From contig NZ_JBLXCD010000001.1 in the NCBI RefSeq assembly GCF_048265165.1, positions 682,001 to 746,000 on the forward strand: a DNA stretch of 64,000 nt, written 5' to 3'. Of this stretch, positions 36,326 to 45,312 are shown in pieces. The stretch comes from Oceanospirillum sp048265165. GTDB taxonomy: Bacteria; Pseudomonadota; Gammaproteobacteria; Pseudomonadales; Halomonadaceae. Position 1 is the stretch's first letter. Each line of letters starts with the position of its first letter. A program made the position numbers and the translations under genes. Below the pieces are notes generated by a model. It had not been told where the DNA came from, made no database searches, and was given only the letters and a program-made list of their open reading frames with translations.

Positions 36326-39300
36326 GGTATTTTCACCGGCGTACGATTAGTGCGTACCAGCGTTTCAGTGGCATCGGTTTGAGCTGTACGCTGCTGCTCC
36401 GCTTTGCTTGCAGATTGAGCGCGCTCCGCCCTTAGCTGGGCTACTTCGCTGCGCAACTGCTGCAGCTCTGCAATTAACGCAGGATCGGTTTGTACAATGA
36501 CCTGCGGAGACTGCGAAACACCTACCCGCATCGACTGACGAATATGATCCGCCACGTCTGCAGTGAGTACCATCTCGGACTGATGCAGCTCCGCACGGTA
36601 ACCGTCAAACGGGACGCTATTTAGACCCTTCGCGTGTGAGCCGTGAGTTGCACGGTAATGCTCAAGATCAGCGACAGATAGCGTGCCTTTGCCAGCAGCA
36701 ATATCTGCCGCATATCGACTCAGATCGGCATCGTTATAACTGCCCCCGCCAGTAGCCTCCCAAAGATCAAGCACTTGCTGCATCGCTGCAGACTGGTTCT
36801 GCTGGTAGTACGCCAGATCAGCGTTAATTGCAGAGCGATCCACCGCGCCGGAATCAATCGCGGCGGCATAGCTCGACAGGTCTGTATTACTGTAAGCACC
36901 GCCGCCCATCTGATCCCACTGGGATAGCAACAGCGACTCAGTAGCCGATGAAGATGCCGCAGCACCTGTGATGGACCCAAGCTGAGATGCCAGCGACTCG
37001 GGCAGTAACTCCAGCAGCTGACTAATGGACGTGAGCGCATCGTATTGAGATACCGTCCAATCCAACTGCTCACGGGCGTAATCGCGAATACGCTGTTGCT
37101 CTGAAAGCATTTGCGCGGTGAGCTTTTCGACCGAATCTTCATCTAGCCCGCCCATAATATCGAGGCCGAGACTGTCAAGAGATTGGCTAACATCCTCAAA
37201 AATAGCGGTATAAGGATCACTGCGACCATAATACGAATCGGCGTTTTGCAGGTACGAATTGGCGGTACTTTGCAACTGGCCAGCAGCGTCCATGTCGCCC
37301 GCTTCAGCCTTCACCAGCAATGCAGCAAACTGCTCCGTTGCTAGTTCGAGTTTTTCGGATGGGTCGTAGGGCGATAACTCGCTGATTTTTAGCTGCTCAA
37401 CGTATTGGCGCAGCTCCCGACCAATCCGAAATTGCTCTTCGGCCAGGGCGATCCGCTCTTGATAGTCTTGCTCGATGCGTGACAGCTCATCTGCAGACCA
37501 GTCTGCTAAATTCTGAAGATAACCGCCCAGCGATTCAGATTGGCTTGCGCCGATAAGGGCCTGAAGTTTCATGCCCGCAGACTCCATCTCGTCAACATAA
37601 TCCGAAAACGAGCCCTGCAGCTGCATCAGCCGTGTATATGCTTGCTGGCCGCTGGCACTGGTCAGGTCCAGCGATTCAACTAATGCGCGGTACTCTGCTT
37701 TGCTTTTCGGTAGCTCTGCGTTGTACTCAGCAAAGGCCGCTGTCAGCTGCTGCTGTAGATATGCCTGCTGTTCTGCTGAGCTAAAGTAATTGCTGTAATA
37801 GGCTGAGGTCTGAGACTGCAGCTGATCAAATCCGCCAGCCAGACCCGCAAGGCTCTGTGTTAGCTCGACGGACTCAAGGCCGGACGCCTCAAACTGCAAG
37901 TTAAGCTGGCTTGCGGTCGCTTGGAAAGACCGGCTTTGAGCTGTCAGTCGGCCCAGCGTCTGAAACACGCCCTCACCGGCCTGCTGGTATTGCTCCACCC
38001 AGCCAGACAGATCAGCCGCATCCAGCATCTGGGACGCCCAGGTGTCCAGATTGCTGCTGATGTAGGCTTCAATCTCAGCACTCAGTTCGTCGCCTTTCAA
38101 GCCTTTCAGGGACAGTTCGCTGGCATCGATGCTCAGGCTGCGGATAAAGTTATCCATCGAAGTCCCGACCAGCTCTGTCTGATCTTCAAGGGTCGTGCGC
38201 GAGAAGTTGCCCCATGTCTCAATAACCTCGCTTGTGCCAACGACAATCTCTTTTTTGAGGGTTTGCAGATTTAAATCTAACTCGCCACCAACATCAGCTA
38301 AAACAGAAGCCGCATTGCTGAACACATCTCCCAACTGGTACTGAATTGAATCATCGAGATCAAGCGTATTTTTTGAGCTTGAGCTTGATTTTATACCCAA
38401 AACAGACCGGGTTGTTTTAACGCGCTGATATGCGTCGGCAGAGACAAAACCATCATCAATCACAGCTCCGAGAGTCTGTTCAGCAAAATCAATACCAGCG
38501 TCCTGAAGCGATTTTTTCTTGCTGTAAATCGCAGAGCTTATAGTTCCAACCAATCCATCAACAAAATCTCCGACGATACCAAGGCCAGCGGCATCAAGGA
38601 TTTTTGTACTGCCGGACATCATGCCGCCAAGCCCTATCGTTGTATCGAAATACTCTGACGTGCTCTTTGATCCAGCGTAATCCTCCAGCCCGCCTGCCTG
38701 CGTCAGCTGCCGGGAAATCCCCGTGGATACACCAGCAATGCCGGATTCAATGGCTCGCAGGCTGTCGAGCATGTCGAAATTCACACCGAGCACGTCGGTG
38801 TTCATCTCCACCAGTTCAGCGGTCAGCTCTGAGACGGAATGGGATTTGGCGTTAATATCACCAAGAACAGTTCCCGTAGACTGAACACCCTGGCGGTATT
38901 CAGCCGTGTATTTTTTCATCCGCTCCGCATCTGCTTTGTTGTGTGCGTTAATCGCCGCCACCGTGACAAGGGCAGCAGCAGCAAAAGCTCCACCCGCAAT
39001 ACCTACGCCGCCCGCAAGCCCCGCGCCAGATGCAGAGCCTCCAGCCGATGCGGAGGAAGCCGCACCGGCCTCTCCCATGCTTTGCTGGACATTGAGAATA
39101 ATGGGTTTCGTCAGGGCTTCGTGAGCCATTTCTGCGAGCATTTGAGTAAACGCACCCTGGATGCCATCGGCCAGACCATCAAAACCGTCACCTATATTGG
39201 CCCAGGCATCTGCAAACGCGCCATCAATGCGCTCGGCGGCCTGTTCGGTGAGAGCGGTGAGGGTGACCAGGCCGGTTTCCAAGGTGGTCTGAGTTCCTTT

Positions 39301-40890
39301 TTGCTGCTCCTGGGCATCGAACAGCTCACCGGCTAAACGTCGGATCGCGTCTTTTTGTTCATCGGTGGCCTGCGCGCTTAATTTGCGAATCTGTGTTTCT
39401 ATGGCCAGTTCACGGGCAGACAGGCCAACCAGCTCCAACTGGGATTCCAGCTCAGCAGTCAGTTTTTCATAGGGCGATACATCTACGCCAGCACCGACCA
39501 CGTCACCGGTCTTTCCGGTTTCATTACGCAGATCTACCTGAGCCTGAGCGGCTTGCTCGGATTCTTCACGTAGCTTTTGAACCCAGTTCTTTAAGTCTTC
39601 TGAAGGCGCATTTGCATTGATCAGGGCATCCAGCTCTGTGGCGGCAGTGGATAGGCCAGCAAGCATTCGTTCATTCAGCGCCACAATATCAGCACCCTGA
39701 ACCTCAAACTGCTTAACCTCATTAGAGAAGGTTCCCAGCCACTCACTGGCATCTTTAAAGGAATCTGCAAACGGGCCACCGAAACGGGAGCCTAATTCGA
39801 CCAGACTGGACACCTGCTCAATGATCCAGGCAATGGTTTGCTGAAAGGGATATAAGCTAAGGTTGATGACAGCTGCAGTAGTATCCGCAATAGACGCCAT
39901 CGCACCGGTGCCATATTGGCCCAGCGTCATCATGCCGATCTGAGCGTGCTTGCTCCAAACCAATAATTGCTGACCAACATCCAGGACAAAACCGATACCC
40001 GTTACCGCACCATCAACCGTTGTTCTGACGGCATCACCAAAGCCACCGGCTTCTACCGCATTGTCTACCAACAGATTAGAGACACCGGTCAGGACGGGAG
40101 CCAGCTCAATGGTGATCTCATTAGCCAGACCACCCATTAAGCCTTTGGTACGATCCATCGCCCGGCCAGCTTGGGTGACTTTGGCCGCATCAATATCACT
40201 AATGGAGACACCCAATACCTGAGCTTCCAGTTGCAGACGTCGCAGCTCTGCCGCATTGTCCTGCAATAAAGGCAGCAGACGGGTGGAGTCGCTGGCCAGC
40301 GACTCCATAAAGAAGACTTTTTGATTTTGGTTGATGCCGTCCATCGCATCAGCGATTGATAACAGCTGCTTATCCGGAGACAGGGTGATCAGCTCATCCA
40401 TCTGCAAGTTGAGATTTTCAAACAGATCAACCGCTTCACCGCCACCGGTTGTTGTCAGGTCACCCAGCTTGTCCTGGACATCCTGGAACACCTGCTGCAA
40501 ACCATCACCTGACAGCCCCATTTGTTCAGAGGCGTATTGCCACTCGGTCATGGTCTGAGTGGACATATTCAACGACTGAGCAAACATATCCGTCTGCCGG
40601 ATCGCATCGGTATTGGTGGCCACGATGTAACCGGTCATAGCGGTTGCCGCAGTACCTAGAGCCAGCGCCCATTGAGCGGCACCCACAGCACCACCGGCCA
40701 TGCGCTTTGCAAAGCCACCGGTACTCTTGTCCGCATCGCGGGTGTGTTTAGCAAACTGACGGGTAGATTGAGAGGTCTTACCGAGCTGGTCATCCAGTTG
40801 ACCCACACCATCACGAGCTTCGCGAACCGTACCGGTTAATCCCCGGTCGGTGGCGCGTAAGGTCAAAGTCAGGTTGAGGTTATCGGACAT
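36322..40890 (-). CDS. Tail tape measure protein
   Basis: 1522 residues, the longest phage protein. Helical and Gln/Ala/Ser-rich, with coiled coils and hydrophobic segments (GAVGAAQWALALGTAATAMTGYIV near 70-95; GGVGIAGGAFAAAALVTVAAI). In long-tailed phages this protein sets tail length and is ejected into the host. Length of about 1500 residues would correspond to a tail of roughly 220 nm at 1.5 angstrom per residue. It follows the frameshifted chaperone genes, the standard order. Confidence 0.9.
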   Translation of the reverse strand: MSDNLNLTLTLRATDRGLTGTVREARDGVGQLDDQLGKTSQSTRQFAKHTRDADKSTGGFAKRMAGGAVGAAQWALALGTAATAMTGYIVATNTDAIRQTDMFAQSLNMSTQTMTEWQYASEQMGLSGDGLQQVFQDVQDKLGDLTTTGGGEAVDLFENLNLQMDELITLSPDKQLLSIADAMDGINQNQKVFFMESLASDSTRLLPLLQDNAAELRRLQLEAQVLGVSISDIDAAKVTQAGRAMDRTKGLMGGLANEITIELAPVLTGVSNLLVDNAVEAGGFGDAVRTTVDGAVTGIGFVLDVGQQLLVWSKHAQIGMMTLGQYGTGAMASIADTTAAVINLSLYPFQQTIAWIIEQVSSLVELGSRFGGPFADSFKDASEWLGTFSNEVKQFEVQGADIVALNERMLAGLSTAATELDALINANAPSEDLKNWVQKLREESEQAAQAQVDLRNETGKTGDVVGAGVDVSPYEKLTAELESQLELVGLSARELAIETQIRKLSAQATDEQKDAIRRLAGELFDAQEQQKGTQTTLETGLVTLTALTEQAAERIDGAFADAWANIGDGFDGLADGIQGAFTQMLAEMAHEALTKPIILNVQQSMGEAGAASSASAGGSASGAGLAGGVGIAGGAFAAAALVTVAAINAHNKADAERMKKYTAEYRQGVQSTGTVLGDINAKSHSVSELTAELVEMNTDVLGVNFDMLDSLRAIESGIAGVSTGISRQLTQAGGLEDYAGSKSTSEYFDTTIGLGGMMSGSTKILDAAGLGIVGDFVDGLVGTISSAIYSKKKSLQDAGIDFAEQTLGAVIDDGFVSADAYQRVKTTRSVLGIKSSSSSKNTLDLDDSIQYQLGDVFSNAASVLADVGGELDLNLQTLKKEIVVGTSEVIETWGNFSRTTLEDQTELVGTSMDNFIRSLSIDASELSLKGLKGDELSAEIEAYISSNLDTWASQMLDAADLSGWVEQYQQAGEGVFQTLGRLTAQSRSFQATASQLNLQFEASGLESVELTQSLAGLAGGFDQLQSQTSAYYSNYFSSAEQQAYLQQQLTAAFAEYNAELPKSKAEYRALVESLDLTSASGQQAYTRLMQLQGSFSDYVDEMESAGMKLQALIGASQSESLGGYLQNLADWSADELSRIEQDYQERIALAEEQFRIGRELRQYVEQLKISELSPYDPSEKLELATEQFAALLVKAEAGDMDAAGQLQSTANSYLQNADSYYGRSDPYTAIFEDVSQSLDSLGLDIMGGLDEDSVEKLTAQMLSEQQRIRDYAREQLDWTVSQYDALTSISQLLELLPESLASQLGSITGAAASSSATESLLLSQWDQMGGGAYSNTDLSSYAAAIDSGAVDRSAINADLAYYQQNQSAAMQQVLDLWEATGGGSYNDADLSRYAADIAAGKGTLSVADLEHYRATHGSHAKGLNSVPFDGYRAELHQSEMVLTADVADHIRQSMRVGVSQSPQVIVQTDPALIAELQQLRSEVAQLRAERAQSASKAEQQRTAQTDATETLVRTNRTPVKIP

Positions 40891-40907
40891 GGTTCAGCTC
40901 TGCCGTT

Positions 40908-41623
40908 TTATCGTTGGGGTTTGCTTTGGTTCAACCGCTGTCGGGCTTCCGCTTCCAATACCTGAAAGCGCCGCCAATCATCCGGGGCTATCGGCTCAAA
41001 CCCGCCCCGGCGGATCACAACATCCACAGCGGGGTAGTGCATCCCCTGAACAATGCCGGTCATCGGCAGGTACTGCCAACAACTGCTCACACAGGCCCAG
41101 AACAGTTGGGCCGCTTTCCAGTTTTCCTCCAGCACCAGGCAAACGTGCTCTTCTTTTGGCTGGCCTGAATTTGAAAGGCTGTTTCGTATTTTTTGCGCGC
41201 TGTCCGGGCTGATCAGCTGATCCAGATCCCCCGCATCAGCAGGGGATGCTTTTAAAGCAAGATCCGCCCAGTGGTGAGCGACCTCAATCAGGTTCGCTTC
41301 AGGTTCTTTTTTGTGATCTGCTCGTTATAAGTGCTGACCAGGGCCATGCTGATGGCGGGGTCATTCTTTACCGCTCGGATCAGGTCATCACCCGTCAGGC
41401 GATTGCCGTTTTCATCCTGCAGCTCCAACTCGCTTTCATTCACACTCACTAACACAAGATCGAGCAGGGTTTTATCGCTATTGTGCTCATCTTTAAGGGA
41501 GTCCATCGGCACCACTTTATAGGTGGCTCCAAAGCTACCGGAGGCGGGTTTGCCGTTTTCATCCTGAAAATACACAGTACACGGGGCGTTAAAGGTACGG
41601 TTGGTATTCAGTTTTAAAGCCAT
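40908..41623 (-). CDS. Tail assembly chaperone fusion (G-T type) made by programmed -1 frameshift
   Basis: The upstream frame (41623 to 41288) carries A_AAA_AAG in the reading phase needed for -1 slippage at 41312-41306, six codons before its stop. In the -1 frame the sequence is open without a stop to 40908 and encodes 132 residues, the last 74 of which (EENWKAAQLFWACVSS...MHYPAVDVVIRRGG) resemble DUF1799-type tail chaperone extensions. The fusion would be 238 residues. The second frame has no ATG with a ribosome site, which supports frameshift expression. This copies the lambda G/GT arrangement directly before the tape measure gene. Confidence 0.8.
41288..41623 (-). CDS. Tail assembly chaperone, unshifted product (G type)
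   Basis: 111 residues from the ATG at 41623 (MALKLNTNRTFNAP), with GGAG seven bases upstream. It follows the tail tube gene and precedes the tape measure gene, as tail chaperones do. A second in-frame ATG at 41680 has a stronger site (AAGGAGG, seven bases) and would add 19 residues including a hydrophobic stretch (SGYALLLMLLLFTHW). Which start is used cannot be decided; both may be. Confidence 0.75.
   Translation of the reverse strand: MALKLNTNRTFNAPCTVYFQDENGKPASGSFGATYKVVPMDSLKDEHNSDKTLLDLVLVSVNESELELQDENGNRLTGDDLIRAVKNDPAISMALVSTYNEQITKKNLKRT
41306..41312 (-). other. -1 ribosomal frameshift slippery heptamer A_AAA_AAG
   Basis: Minus-strand ACA AAA AAG AAC: the zero-frame codons split as A|AAA|AAG, matching X_XXY_YYZ, the most efficient bacterial slippery sequence. 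See the fusion feature at 40908-41623. Confidence 0.8.
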
Positions 41624-41746
41624 AGGTTTTCTCCAATGGGTAAATAGAAGAAGCATTAACAGCAAGGCATAGCCGCTCATCAGGAATCCTCCTTGCTGTA
41701 GGTCAGATAAGCGCAGCGCCATCCGACACGGTCAGTCCGATACGAA

Positions 41747-42904
41747 TTAATGGAAGAAGAGATAAAACTCGTCGTCATCGATGCCGGTGACATCAAAAGA
41801 GAGGTCATAGGCATCCGATCCGGCACGCTCTTTATCACTGATCCCAGTCATACGGGTGGCAGGCAAGACCAGGGACACACGCTCACCGGCAACGCTGCCC
41901 AGCGTGGCATGAATAGCCGCTTTGCCGCCGTTGGCCCATAGATCGAACGGGTTAAAGTCCGCAAGATCCACCACCTCAGGGTCGATACTGCCCGTAGGTT
42001 TACGTCCGACAATCCGGTAACTGTGACGGCCATTGGGGCTGTTGATATCCGGCACGGGCTGAATATCAGCCCCCAGCTGGAAGCTGAGCTTTTCAATGGT
42101 GCCGGTATCCGTGGGGTAATCACCCAGCTGCAAGCCTGCGTTTTGCCCGATAGGCGGCTCAATATCGCTGTACTCAGCATCAGGCAGGGGCACGTTAGCG
42201 GGCGACTGATACAGTCCCTTCAAACTGAACTGAGCTTTACAGAACTCGCCTGCCGTCCAATCAAAGCTAAAGTCGGAGCGAGAGCGCGTGGCGATACGCC
42301 GCTGGCTATCCATATGGCCGTGAATCACAGCGGTTTTGTACTGAGTGCGGTCACTCTCTAAGCGATAGACCAGGGCATCGGCCACACTGGCGGTGGTTGC
42401 CGTCGCAGCACCGGCGGCCAGTTCATCCGCTGCGGTTGGAGCGGTTTGCAGATCACGCACCCAGATCACGGCCTCACCGGCCACATCACCCACCACCACA
42501 TGGGCCACGGTGCCAACCACACCAGGGGTGGTGGTATTGGTCAGCTCATCACCCAGCTTTGGCAAACCTAGCAGCCCTGTCACGGCAATCATGGCACCGG
42601 CCTCTGACACCATGCCGCATGACATTAACAGCGGATGCATCGCTGGGGGCAGCACCGTGGTGCCGTCGGTATCCAGACCGGCACCTTTCATCTCCACCGG
42701 AATCGTGAGATCCCAGTTTTTAGCACCGATAACGCTACCCACCTGAGACATAGAAGAGCGCACCACATCTCGGGTTTTGGTATCGCCATTGGGCTTAATG
42801 GCAAAACCGGATAGCACTTCAATAACCTGCATTGGGCCTGTGACGCTGCCATCGGCATTTTCTAAGCCGATAGCGATATACCGGCGGTTGCTGCTGTTGC
42901 TCAT
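41747..42904 (-). CDS. Major tail tube protein (siphovirus type)
   Basis: 385 residues, mostly beta, with an Ig-like or tube-fold character and internal sentences such as WDLTIPVEMKGAG, FSFDWTAGEFCKAQFSLKGLYQS and YDLSFDVTGIDDDEFYLFFH. It takes the place of the contractile sheath (gpL) and tube (gpM) of Mu, so the tail should be non-contractile. TAGGAG precedes the ATG. No sheath gene is found in the window. Confidence 0.75.
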   Translation of the reverse strand: MSNSSNRRYIAIGLENADGSVTGPMQVIEVLSGFAIKPNGDTKTRDVVRSSMSQVGSVIGAKNWDLTIPVEMKGAGLDTDGTTVLPPAMHPLLMSCGMVSEAGAMIAVTGLLGLPKLGDELTNTTTPGVVGTVAHVVVGDVAGEAVIWVRDLQTAPTAADELAAGAATATTASVADALVYRLESDRTQYKTAVIHGHMDSQRRIATRSRSDFSFDWTAGEFCKAQFSLKGLYQSPANVPLPDAEYSDIEPPIGQNAGLQLGDYPTDTGTIEKLSFQLGADIQPVPDINSPNGRHSYRIVGRKPTGSIDPEVVDLADFNPFDLWANGGKAAIHATLGSVAGERVSLVLPATRMTGISDKERAGSDAYDLSFDVTGIDDDEFYLFFH

Positions 42905-42928
42905 AAAAATCGACTCCTACTGTTTTTA

Positions 42929-43360
42929 TCAGGCCGCCGCACGGCGCTGAATCTGTGTCTGATAACGATCCATCCACCAAAGCGTGTTTTGCTCCATGCG
43001 AATTAGGCCGCTACTGCTCAACAGATAGGGGCCAGTTGCGCTCTCGGGTTGCCAACCAAATAAGGCGTCACGAACAGCATCACGGGCGGTTTCAAGCTTC
43101 TGAGAGCCGCGCTCTCCGGTACGGTCATTCAAACTGCGTACCGCAAACACGACCCCAATAGTGACCATGATTTTCTGCACCGCAGGGCCGGAGACCCGCT
43201 GGCTTTTTTCGGGCTGCTCAGCCACCGGCACAACAAAGCCGCTCACACCATTAACCGGCGGACGCTCCATAGCTGCCGCCAAACTGATCGCTGATCCCAC
43301 GTTGTCTAAAGGGGTGTCCGCGATTGACTCAAGGCGCGCTTCTGTTTCCGTCAGCAGCAT
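42929..43360 (-). CDS. Mu gp37-like tail terminator family protein
   Basis: 143 residues. Gp37-like: MLLTETEARLESI start, VFAVRSLNDRTGERGSQKLETARDAVRDALFGW core. In Mu-like phages this gene lies between gp36 and the tail genes and probably completes the tail. Its start overlaps the stop of the gp36-like gene (TGATG). Confidence 0.75.
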   Translation of the reverse strand: MLLTETEARLESIADTPLDNVGSAISLAAAMERPPVNGVSGFVVPVAEQPEKSQRVSGPAVQKIMVTIGVVFAVRSLNDRTGERGSQKLETARDAVRDALFGWQPESATGPYLLSSSGLIRMEQNTLWWMDRYQTQIQRRAAA

Positions 43361-43758
43361 CAGATAAAGCCTCGGGTGTTCGCACGGCTAAATACATGGC
43401 CGTCATTTTGCATTTCTGCGGTGTCCATACTCTCGGGTTCCGATTCCTGGCTAACGCCTAAAGTGGCGCGCCCTTGCGCCAGGGCTTCCAGGAACTTCAC
43501 GGCATCCGCGCGACGCTGAATCACCACATCAGACGGCGCAACATCCAGCGCATAACGCACCAGGTCTAATGCCGCATTCGCCAATACCGGCGGCACTTCA
43601 GCCAGAGGCAGGGCGTAGCGCCCAGCGACATAACTATCAATTAGGCTGGATGCCCCTGTGATCGCTGCATCGACTGCACCAGGGCGGCCATACTCCAGAT
43701 CGGCAATATCAGAACTGCCAAAACGGTTCTCCAGTTCAGCGCGGGTGCAATAAGCCAT
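43360..43758 (-). CDS. Mu gp36-like protein (DUF1320), head-tail connector
   Basis: 132 residues. MAYCTRAELENRFGSSDIADL is the DUF1320 opening, followed by the helical region ASSLIDSYVAGRYALPLAEVPPVL. Proteins of this family act as head completion adaptors. It is one base from the gp35-like gene and coupled to gp37. Confidence 0.85.
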   Translation of the reverse strand: MAYCTRAELENRFGSSDIADLEYGRPGAVDAAITGASSLIDSYVAGRYALPLAEVPPVLANAALDLVRYALDVAPSDVVIQRRADAVKFLEALAQGRATLGVSQESEPESMDTAEMQNDGHVFSRANTRGFI

Positions 43759-43760
43759 GA

Positions 43761-44216
43761 TTATTCTTCTGCCTCTTGGCTTTCTGCAGACTCAGCAACC
43801 AAACTCTGATACGCAGCCCAAGCAGCATCACGCTCATCGGCGGACGTGCCTGAAGGCATCGCCGATGTTTTAGGCGCACCATTGGTCATCCACAGTTCGG
43901 CATCCTTGCTATCCAGCTCAGAAATATGAGCAACTAAATCAGCCAGCTCATCGCCGGACATTAAATCGCCTGCCAGTGCCTCATCATCCAGCACCCCTTC
44001 CGTTTCAGGCTCAGCACCTGCCGGATCGGCAATATCTTCAGGGGCAGAAAGCGCACCGGCTGGCGTATCCAATGTGATCGTGATGCGTGGATCAGCTTGC
44101 AGTTGTGCAAGCTGTTGTTTTGAGAAGGTGCCGTCAGGATGCGACACAGGTGTTTTAGAGTGCGCCATACCGGCACGGCGATAACCTTCAAGGGTCGATA
44201 CAATCGTGATAGGCAT
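43761..44216 (-). CDS. Mu gp35 / HI1506-like protein
   Basis: 151 residues. Basic Gly-Tyr-Arg-Arg-Ala-Gly motif in the N-terminus (EGYRRAGMAHS, then FSKQQLAQLQADPRITI), as in HI1506-related proteins, followed by a long acidic Ala/Asp/Glu region. Function is unknown; the place right after the capsid gene is conserved in Mu-like phages. GAGAGGA seven bases before the ATG. Confidence 0.75.
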   Translation of the reverse strand: MPITIVSTLEGYRRAGMAHSKTPVSHPDGTFSKQQLAQLQADPRITITLDTPAGALSAPEDIADPAGAEPETEGVLDDEALAGDLMSGDELADLVAHISELDSKDAELWMTNGAPKTSAMPSGTSADERDAAWAAYQSLVAESAESQEAEE

Positions 44217-44250
44217 ACCATGTTCCTCTCCGTTAAACGGGGTGCGTGAT

Positions 44251-44277
44251 TGTCGGGCTAAAGCCCGACCTACAGCG
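44251..44277 (-). repeat. REP-like palindrome, copy 1
   Basis: Minus strand CGCTGTAGGTCGGGCTTTAGCCCGACA: a 7-bp stem (GTCGGGC/GCCCGAC). The same word occurs at 45286-45312 with two changes in the loop. This type of element is common in gammaproteobacterial chromosomes. Confidence 0.75.
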
Positions 44278-44282
44278 TTACA

Positions 44283-44314
44283 GTCATCTGTCGCCCTTTA
44301 GGGCGACAGATGAC
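44283..44314 (-). terminator. 14-bp perfect hairpin directly after the capsid gene
   Basis: GTCATCTGTCGCCC, loop TAAA, GGGCGACAGATGAC, starting at the base after the capsid stop. It lacks a T-run, so it may stabilise the 3' end of capsid mRNA or pause RNA polymerase instead of terminating. A REP-like palindrome follows. Confidence 0.6.
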
Positions 44315-45220
44315 TTACAGATAATCCGCCACAACCAACTCAAGGCGACCTTTCAGCTCGTTGGAGCTGTTGGCATCCAGCTCACGCTCCAGCAGGCGGG
44401 TGGCAACCTTCTCTAGGGAGGCAGGCACTACCAGCTTGGTTGGTTTGATGCCCAGCTTCTGACCGCCATCGGCTTTGAACTCACGCATGGCAGAGATCGC
44501 CGCCCAAAGGTTGTCTGCGGTCAGGTCTTTGCGGGAACCGTAGGCCAGCTGCCAAAAGGAGAAGCCCACATTGCGACGGCAATCGACACCAAAGCGGAAC
44601 TCGTTGGAGGTAAAGACCTGTTCATCATCCAACTTGGTCATGGACTGAAATGCCGGGGCACGACGGCTTTGCAGAATCAACGGCTTCACCGCACGGGAGG
44701 TATCCAGCAGGTACCAAGCGGTGCCTGAGTCTGAGTTGTCATCCCAGTTGGATACCGATTCCGCCGTGCCGGTGCCATCCGCATTGGGGTACACGGGGTG
44801 GTCGGTATCAAAGAAGTTCTGTCCGTCATAGCACAGGGTGGTTGTACCGGCGCTGAGCAGTCCGTAGATCAGTTCATCCGGCTGAATTTGGGCTGCACGC
44901 CCCATCTCCTGAAAGATCGGTGAATAGATGCCCACGTTGTCATCTTCAATATCGTCACGATCCACACCCACGGTGCTTTCAAAGGTCTTGTTGACAATGG
45001 TGTAGCCGTGGGCCTGCATGGAGTTGATCACACGATCACCGATCCACTCCCGCAACATCGGGAATTTGCCCAGCCAGCCATAGGTGTTGGATTTGCTGGC
45101 AGACTTCACTTCCATCGCGATCTCATTCCACTGCGGGGCAGCGCCTTCCAGACCGTTTTTAAAGTCGGCTTTCCAGGAGGTGAACAGCGCCTGGATAAGG
45201 GCGTTAGTAACAATGGCCAT
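44315..45220 (-). CDS. Major capsid protein (Mu gpT-like)
   Basis: 301 residues. Mu T family: N-terminal ALIQALFTSWKADFKNGLEGA, GKFPMLREWIGDR, FESTVGVDRDDIEDDNVGIYSPIF, and the C-terminal LGIKPTKLVVPASLEKVATRLLERE. It forms the icosahedral shell (HK97 fold). A strong AGGAG lies eight bases before the ATG. A long hairpin and a REP-like element follow the stop. Confidence 0.93.
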   Translation of the reverse strand: MAIVTNALIQALFTSWKADFKNGLEGAAPQWNEIAMEVKSASKSNTYGWLGKFPMLREWIGDRVINSMQAHGYTIVNKTFESTVGVDRDDIEDDNVGIYSPIFQEMGRAAQIQPDELIYGLLSAGTTTLCYDGQNFFDTDHPVYPNADGTGTAESVSNWDDNSDSGTAWYLLDTSRAVKPLILQSRRAPAFQSMTKLDDEQVFTSNEFRFGVDCRRNVGFSFWQLAYGSRKDLTADNLWAAISAMREFKADGGQKLGIKPTKLVVPASLEKVATRLLERELDANSSNELKGRLELVVADYL

Positions 45221-45285
45221 AAGTAAGGCTCCTGTTTAAAAGTTTCGGTGTCGATCACCCCTCAGGGCGAAACGGGCATCAGGGT

Positions 45286-45312
45286 TGTCGGGCTGAAACC
45301 CGACCTACAGCG
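45286..45312 (-). repeat. REP-like palindrome, copy 2
   Basis: Minus strand CGCTGTAGGTCGGGTTTCAGCCCGACA. The stop codon TAG of the protease/scaffold gene is inside it (45307-45305), so the element forms the end of that gene. Confidence 0.7.
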
